Below are positions 45,801-54,800 of a DNA stretch of 64,000 bases, in pieces; position 1 is the stretch's first letter; every line of letters begins with the position of its first letter. Source of the DNA: Kryptolebias marmoratus (taxonomy: Eukaryota; Chordata; Actinopteri; Cyprinodontiformes; Rivulidae); assembly GCF_001649575.2 (NCBI RefSeq), contig NC_051439.1, forward strand, positions 14,860,451 to 14,924,450. The letters are read 5' to 3'. Below the pieces are notes generated by a model, which was not told the DNA's origin, made no database searches, and saw only the letters and a program-made list of their open reading frames with translations. The position numbers and the translations under genes are program-made.

Positions 45801-48800
45801 CCGCAAAAAAATGCACAGGGGCAATCTTGCTCAAGGTTCCGTGCTGAAAAACACTTTCTGTGCATTGTGTACGACTCTGAGAAGCCTGATTACTCTTTCA
45901 GTTGTGATAATGGCTGGGGTTAGAGAGCGCTGGGAAAAGCAGCTGGCAGACATGTCATTGTCATTCAAATGAATTGAATTGTATGCATCTATGGAAGTGG
46001 TCCAACCCTTGTAGGTCTAATTAATGTAATTTTCTTTTAAGATGGAACATTTATGAGAACAATAGGCAGAAACAGAGGTTGGGAAAAGTCAGCAGCGAAT
46101 GGATTTTATGCTGCACCATTTCTGTTCTATCTCTAAGCTCAAATGGCCATGATTGGTGAGTCAGTGAATGCAAAATGATTCTTTGTATAACAATGGTGGA
46201 AACACTCCAGCTTACGCAAACACAAAAGCCATGATTTGGTATGCTTGATAAATTCTCTATGAAGATCAGGCAAAAAGTGCTTTTTTATAACTTTAAGATA
46301 GGAAGGAATTGTAAACCTATACCGCAAAGTATTCCCTGCAACATTATGCAATTTCTGTTACTCACACATAAGTGAGACATGGAAATTGTCTTGTAACCAC
46401 AGAATGGTCTCGTTTGTAAACGATGTATATTTCTGGCATCTCTGCAGCTCATTGAAGAAAAAAAAACCTTATTTTTTTCTTCATGCTGGATACAAGGAGT
46501 GCAGTCTTTTTCTCCAAGCAGAGCAACTGAACCAGGCAGAGGAGGCTACGCTGACAGCCTGAGTTTACTCATGGAAAAAGTGCACAATGTGAGTTCTGTT
46601 CACCAACTGACTTTGGAAGCAAGTCAGTGGAGAACAAAGCCATCTCAGTCTCTGCCCTACGTGGGTTTTTGGTCTGTCCTCAGGTTTTATAAAGTTGCAC
46701 AAGGGACACATCAGGGCGGTCTCTCATATTAAGCTGTGGGGGCATGGCCCTTCATCAACCAGCAGTTTGGGTAACCCCTGCCTTGGTCTAGGTATGAAGA
46801 CCAAGGAGCAGGAGGGTATCCAAAAGGCAGAAACAGGTTCAACAGGTGGATACCTAGGGCATAGAGCAGAAGGCAGCTATACATGACTTGTTCTTTTAGT
46901 CTTTAGCTGATAATTTTGGATTGAAAACAAGATTGTGAGTGTGGGACAGTGGTGTGGTGGTTTGCACCATCACTTCACAGCAAGAAACACCCAAGTACAG
47001 ATCTCAGCTAAGGCTGTTCTGTACAAAGTTTGTGCGGTCAATAGAGGGAAGTTAAATATGGATTATAATGTTGAATGTAATATAATATTTGTGGGTTGTG
47101 ACATCTTTATGATAGTAAAATTATGTATTGTGTCTGTTTTTATCTGTGTGGGGAATTTTCTGTGTGATATTTTGAATTGGTTTGGGCATGAAAAGGCTTT
47201 AGATTATTCTTATTTAGGTGCTTTGTTTTATAGTTTAAAGTGACTTATTTTCATTTGAATATGTAAAGAATCAAAACTCACTCATTCACTTATTCATTCA
47301 TTCATTCATTGAAATTCGCTGTGCAATAGAGTGCGGTCAAGAGAATGTCCACAACCTGTTGTGAACATTTGGACACCGATTCATTTGTGTAGGTTCATGT
47401 GTGCACAGCAAATGTACATAACATGTGTACATTCCAGAGAAACGACTTCTTGCTGTCAAATGGCACAACGGTTGACCAGTGATGAAGAGCTCTGAGGAAT
47501 TTAGTCAGTCCAAAGAGTCTGTATTCCAGACAGAAATGCCACACCATGTATGGTTGTATCTGACACAATAATATAAAACTTCTGCTGCTAGAGGGAGTGT
47601 GGAGAGCACATGATCAGTCAGTCCCATATTTTAGACCTGTCTTTTTGTTTAGACCTTCTGTTTGGATGTAGCAGCAATCATCTAAAAAATCCTATGGTTT
47701 TCTGTTGGAATAACATTCATCTACAAGCCTTAGACAATTTCCTGAATGTTCAAATTAAAATGATCCCTACATGATGGCACCAAGTCAGAAGGTCATTAGA
47801 AAATGCTGGCTTCAAAAACTCTCTTTCTTTTGGTATTGTATTATTATTATTATTATTGGCAATAACAAAAATAATAAAGATATTCAATTATTGGAGCAAA
47901 TGGCTATGTGTGGCTACAAAAGGAAATTGATGGGAAAACGCCTTGCCTATCTTGCTAATAGAACAGATTATTAGTTATAGTATGCCTTCTAAATTCTATG
48001 TAAAATTTGAAAAACTGAACAAAATTAAAAGGTAAAAAAAATCTGTTCTCAAGAGAAATCCAGAAATAGCTCTTCAAAACAAAACAGAACATGCGGCACA
48101 TGTATTGTTTCTCAGACTCAGTCGTAATGTGTTGCAATTGTAGAAAACAACCCTATGAGAAATTGGAGCAAAGACAGCTGTTTGATAAGTTGTGGAGGAG
48201 GCAGTTGCGTTATGTATGGATTTTAGCCATGGGAACTTTTTTCTCTTGCAGAGAAGAAAGCAACATGATGATAATAAAAGTAAAGAGTCAGAGAACATCA
48301 ACAGTTATCTTAGGCTCTATTGGGGATACTTTGATTAGGTAATGGTTATGGCTGAGTACTTGAGTAAAGGCTTTAAGCCTGGATAAAGGTAATAATTTAG
48401 AGCTGGACATGCAGGAGGAGCCTAAGACTTGTTTTGTGTGTATTTTGGCTCTTCTTGCTGGGCCAATATTGCCTGGCTTGGTCATTGACTGACAAAGAAA
48501 AGTAAGTGGATAGACAGAAATCCCAACAGGCTTTCAAGGGAAGAATTTTTTTTTGTCTCAAATAGCCACACAGGATCTTTGTTTCCTATTTCAATCCCAC
48601 ACATATATTAATACACACACGCTCTGGGAAACGACGAGGCCGCAGCTTCCTCAGACGGGGCACAAACATTCAGCACTGAGACGTCTCGTGCCCCCGCCAG
48701 CCAATGTGGGTCTGGCTCGGCCAGTAATAGCCTTGCCACAAAGAGGCTGCAGCCAAGCAGAACTAACAGTCCTTTCACAAGGGCAGAAAAAGGCAGGACG

Positions 48801-51800
48801 GAGGTGGCATACGTAGGCAAGTGAGTCTGTGAGAGCGAGGTCAGTTGGTTCTATGGCATCACACTGGGCACAGCTTCCTCGTCTGATGAGCCACTTGTGA
48901 ACTCCCAGCTGTCTGCGAGGCACATTCCTCCAGTTTACACTTACTAAGCAAGGCCCAATCACTTCAGCATAATTCATGTTTACATCTATCTCTACTTCTG
49001 ATCATATGTTTGCATCAAGTGACGCCAGATGCATGAATCACCAAAAAATGCCCAACCTGCTGTTGCTTGTTTCTATCAGTGAGCAGCAGCAGGGGAATTC
49101 CTCCAAAATAGCAGTCTGGGTCCTTATCATGATTGAAATATGTAAACCATCCCGAGTGTAAAACAACCAAACACCACCCTACCATGACCCTGGGGCCTGT
49201 ACACAAATACCTCAACAAAATTGTTGGCTTCTGTTGCAGCTTCTTATCCTGCTGCATCTGTCCTTCCTCTGCTGCACTTATCACATCCTCTTTCCTCCCT
49301 GACATGTGGGCAAAACGTCTGGCACACCACGTTGCTTCAAAATGAACACAACCAAACTGTATCACTGGAACTCAAGTAAATGATCATCAAAATAAATAAA
49401 ACACACCAGAGAAAATAAAAAAAACAAAACAATAATTAATCATTTGGAAGTTGTTTTTTTAGAGAATATAATCAAAATTGTGACAAAAAGAATCAGTATT
49501 TTCAAAATAAGAGCTTAAACAGTTTCTTTTTATCAAAATAGAACTTTGGGGATGCCAGAAACAGTTAAATAATCCAGGCTACCATTGTCATATCCTTCCA
49601 TTCAGAACAGCAGCCCATAACCGACTGTATCATCTATCTTTTTTATGCTGTTAATAAAAAAAAAAAACAAGTGCTAAATAGTTAAGTTCTAACGCCAGAA
49701 GAGCAGGTTTTGCTGTCACACACTACCAGAACAAATTAGATCTTAATTAAAAGCCTAACATTCCTTCAAGAAATGCATATCATTCACCATCTTTCATGCC
49801 AGCGTTTTAAATGTCAGTCATCTTATATTGAGAAATGACAGTTATAGCTATTTTGGTCAAACCTGGAAAACAGCATTAGGTGCAATCTCATGTGGTATTG
49901 CAATATCTTGCATGATCTATTAGTTCTTGGAGTACCGTAATTGTTGTGAGTGACTCTCAGCTACTATCACACCACATTTTACCTCAATATCTGTAAAATT
50001 GAATGAGTTATATCTATGTCCTTCGGTGGACATCTTGAGTTGGATTGACTCAAAGAGTTAATCAGTTTTAGATGTCAATCCAACGCTTACTTTCTGAAAA
50101 TGTAATTAAAATTCATCCAGTGATTCATGAGATATTTTGCTAACAAACAAGGTTGACTCCAAATAATTGATGCTGATGTTTTAAGCAAAGTTCTCAGACA
50201 ATGAACAGCACTTGTAGTAAGTGATGTGAATGACTCTCAGCTATAACCACTCCAAATGTTAGCACAATATCTGTAAAAATAACTTTTTTATAAATAATTT
50301 TTTTTAAAGATAAATTGGCTGTGGTAGTCATCTTGATGTAAACAGGACAGACAAACAAACATACAAAAACATTATTCCTCCACCTACGCTTTTGTCAACA
50401 CGCAATAATAAGTGCTTGTGCTTAAGACATTGAGAGGTTGATGATTGAGGTGGTTACCATGGAGTCCAACCACAGGACTGCATTCTGTCCAGAGGAAACT
50501 CCTGCCATTGACAGACAAAGGAAAATCTCTGGTGCAACGTCAAGACAAACAAGATAGCTATCTCACACAGACACAAACACACTCAGGCACGCAGGCTCAG
50601 GAACGTAGGCTCAGTATGAGTTACTGTATCAGTGCATCGCGTCGTGCACATGTGTGCATTGTTCCACACGCAGATGTGTTATTTAATGGCTTCACACATC
50701 CTCATCTTCTGCTTAATGAGGGGCCATAGGAGGGGCGGGTCTGTGCTGTGGTGAAAACTCATAAGCTGCTGAAAAATGTTGTTTACAGTTTTCACTGATG
50801 TGAGTTTAAACTGTCATCCAGTGGGCTTGGGCTCTGAGAGGAGTTGCTCAGCGCAGACAGAACTTCTTTTATTGTAACGCGAGAGCCAATGATACGTCTG
50901 AGCAGCATAATGTTTAATGAGTGCACATCCTGCGGCTGACTCAAGAGAAACATCCATGCAGCCGTTAAGGGTGTGTGTTTGTAACATAACCTTACTGTTA
51001 CATGCAGACTAAATCAACTCAAATGTGTCTTTATGACATGAGGTTAGAGATTCATCAAAGGATATAAACGCTCACATGCTTCAGACAATATTTCACCCAA
51101 CTTTTTTATACGTACGATTTTCAAGAAAGCGTGTTTTGAACGTAAGCAATACCTAGAGAGTTTTTTTTAACATGTTTTGAAGTTTAGCAAGTGCACTCAG
51201 CGGCAGTCTTGTTCTATTTTGCAAATGCCACTCAAAAAGCAGCCAACACTTTGCACCTGTCTATCTAGCAGACAGCCCACAGTCCAAATGAGAAAACTAA
51301 ACTAGCTCTGCCAATGATGTTTTTCATATAGAAGTGTCAATCAAAAAGGCTGCTAAAAGCAGAGAAAAACAGGCATTCTTGTCGTCTCTCGCTTCATTCA
51401 GAGGATTCTCCTTTTCACCTCTGGCACAGAAGAGGCGTACGTGCTGCATTCTATTCATTCACGGCTTTAATGAGTCTGTCCTGTGCCTGAAGATCCTCAA
51501 CACTTCATATGTATCTTTGTGGACTGTCTACACAGCTCACGTTCTATAAATGCTAACATTCTCTATGTTTTTCTCAGTCTGATTCATACCTTTTCTCTTT
51601 CTCTACTTCCTTCTCTTACCCTAGGTTTCACATTTTCTGCTCTGTTATTACAGCACCATGAAATTTAACAGCATGAAAAGTACGTTGGGTCACCAATATA
51701 ATGTTTATATTCACGCATATGGACCTATGACAACATGAATGCTGAAGTTATTTGTTTAAAAACAACTTTAAAAGCTGTAGTGCAATTTCTGCAAATGAAT

Positions 51801-54800
51801 ATTTACATATCTAAACTGAAAACCTAAAGCTTTCCTGGAAGGAATACACATCACCCTCCACTTTTCATGCCAGAGTTAAAAACTAAGATCATCTCATACT
51901 GAGGAATGACAGAGTTGCAGTGTTTTGGTTGAGCCTTGAAAAAAGGTTACATGCAGTCTAATGTGATATCTCAAGACGCCACGCTCAGAGTGTGTGTTAT
52001 GAACGCCTCTCAGCTTCTACTGCAGGAAATTTTATCTCAATGTCTCAATGAGTTAGAAATATTTTGTTGGCTAATGTTGATTAGTTTCAAAATGTTAATT
52101 TGCTGTAGATGTAGTGATTAATTTCTGAAAGTTTTATTAAAGTCTGTTCAGTGGTTCATTTGATATTTTGGTAACAGATGGACATTTACACACAGACACA
52201 GACAAAAACAATATTGTCCACCGTCACCTCTCAGAGGCAGGTGACTAGAGGCAACATTCAGTTATGTGATGTAAAAAAATAACCTTGCCATTGTGCAATA
52301 TGTTTCAAAGATAATAGAAAACTTGAACTGAGTGCAGCAACTGGACGGCTACTGTCTAGTTGTCAGTCTCAGGCAGTTTTTCGGTTTACCTGCTGCTTCC
52401 TGGCACTGGCTGCGATTGATGTAGGCAAAGTGGTGGTGGCAGCTCTGAGACTCGCAAATGCAGCCCTCAGCAGTCAGGTTACACCCGGAGAACATGCACT
52501 CTGGATTGGCCGGTCCGACGTACTTCTCCCTGTGTCTCTCCCGGTGCTCGTGCTTTCGACCATCTGAAATCCACACAAACTGTGGTGATCAATGAGTCAC
52601 ACACAAAGGCAGCATTCAGGGTGAGTTAGAGACCGCTACATAAAGCTTGAGCTGGTGTGTCATCACTATGATATGTAAGTAACATTAGTCACCTTAGAGC
52701 CACATCTGTTTTGGATTAGCTCCTTCCTATGAATAGCAATCTATAATCTAACCCGGATACTGCTCTCTGATCTGTACATCTGTCTTTTAACATAGAAGGA
52801 GATGGAAAGAGAAGGATTACCTGACTTGCTGGCCTTCAAACAGGCTTCTCGGTTCGGATAGGTAAAAGATCCCAAGCAGGAGTGACGTGCATCGCACACA
52901 CACTGACCCCCCGATCTGTCGCAGCCTGTCATCAGTGGACAGCGTTCATCCTCGAGACCTGCATTAGGATGGTCAGGAAGCACTGTGAAAGACAACAATA
53001 AGACAAAAAGAAAGTTTTTTTTTAAATTTATTTTTAATTGGGAATAAACAAAAAATAGACAGAATTACAAGCAAACCATAAAATCCCTAGCCAGCTTTGT
53101 GACAACATGTTACTTGGTAGAACCACCACCACAGTGACCCTCCTCCTCCTCTTTGTGCCACACTACTACAACTACTGAGCCTATTTGTTTGCTTTCGTTT
53201 CACAGCTCGGGGCCCTCCCAGGGTTTCCATCTTCATCAGAGCCTTTCTCTGAAATGAGCTTTACCCCAAGATGCCACCACAATTCTTAGCCCCACTTGGA
53301 CACAACGTTACAAGAGGAAGGAATGTCACACTGGAGCTGTGTGAGCTGAATATCCACCATGATCAAGGGATTAAAGGGCTCCAACTAACACATTACCCCC
53401 AGTGTTCATGAATGAATAAACCCACGCATATATATGTATATAAACCCCCGAAATATCCCCCCCTTTTGTTGTTCTTGAAAAGTGAAAAGAGTGGCAGTAG
53501 AATAAATAGGATGAGACAAACTGTAACACGCAGTTTCGCTTTCCCAAGCTTTTAGCGCCTGTGCTTCAAATCAGCAATGTGGAAAAGCGTGACTGAAACT
53601 TATCAAAATATGCTGGCCTTCCTCTCCAAGCAGTAACACATAAGAACAATGTACCAGAGGACAAAAATGTGTCAAAGGTTTAACCGTCTAACATCATCGT
53701 GACCTCTTCGTGGTGCTTCTAGCCTACTATTGCAGATGATTGTAAAAGACAAATGCTTCTCAAGTCAAGTTTAAAAACAACAATAAGGTGATTCAGCGGC
53801 TAAAAAGAAATGTATCTTTATAGTCTTGTTTTTATTTGCTTTAGATAGAAAAAAAAAGTGCAGGTCCTTATTAGTCTAATACAGATAATTTATCCCAAGA
53901 GAGATAAGATGATGTGAATCAGTGCGTCTGCAGTAGAAATCACCATTGTAAACGCATGGGGCAGATACTGCTGATGACTTCTGCACTATAGTAAACTCTG
54001 GCCAGTGGAAGCACTGAAAGTAATATTACCTTTAACCTGAGCCAGGTCTCGCTGTTAATGGCTCTCCCAGACAGTCGGTGGCCTGGCAGAACACAAGCAG
54101 CTTGTCCCATAACCCCCAAGCAAAACTTTCCCCGTGACTTCCTTTCACCCTTAAATGATCCACAGCCCACATTTTTTCTGTCCCAAGGCTTTTCTGCGAG
54201 GGTATTTTAATTTGCGATGCTGATAGACCGTGCCTGTGTGAGGTGCTAAATCTGGCATGTGGAAAAGGAGGTAGGAGTCAAAACAACCAATGAAACGCTA
54301 GACATTGTCTTGACTAAATTTAGCTCATCCCGCGCCCCAAATGAGCCCCATTTGTTTTAATCTTCCTTAACCTGGACCCCTTCAGCTCAACCCAAGTCTG
54401 TTATGGTCTCTTCTTGTCATCTGTCATCCGGTCTGGCATGAGTCTAGCCAAGGTCTATAAGGCTTCTTTGCGGGGGGATTCCTCTCTCAGCTACTGAGAC
54501 TGCTTGTCTTGGCATCCAGAGTCAGGACGGGAAAGCTGACCTCTAGAGGCCCTGAGGCTGATAGCGAGCTTAAAAGGAAGTCTTTGAAATGTTAGATAAT
54601 ACCAGAGGAAGGGAGAAGTAGAAGGCATGTGAAGGAGTGAAGTGGACACTGTGTCCCTGTAAGAGGCATTCTGTTACATGGTATGTTAATGTCTCTGGAA
54701 CTTAAGGAAATTTGGATTGAGAGGATTGAACACAAGATGAATAAATGACACTCTTCATGAAACTGACCTGATTGAACGGGCTAACAGGCTAGGCGTCATC

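Larger units (their letters stand above)
44022..52389 (-). other. CRIM1-like intron 3, 8.4 kb
   Basis: The largest intron of the gene. It contains three copies of the dispersed repeat family (49780-52250), a degenerate tRNA/hAT-like fish repeat near 46930-47060, simple ATTC and ATT repeats, and a GC-richer stretch at 48600-48960. I searched it for a second large Cys module in the right phase and found none. Confidence 0.5.

Noticed and set aside
47271..47330. Possible CRISPR-like or tandem array from repeated ATTC units
   Set aside because: A simple eukaryotic microsatellite with no spacers.
48651..48977. 108-codon minus-strand frame with cysteines, considered as the missing large Cys module
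   Set aside because: Cysteine spacing does not match the module, and no suitable phase-1 splice signals frame it.
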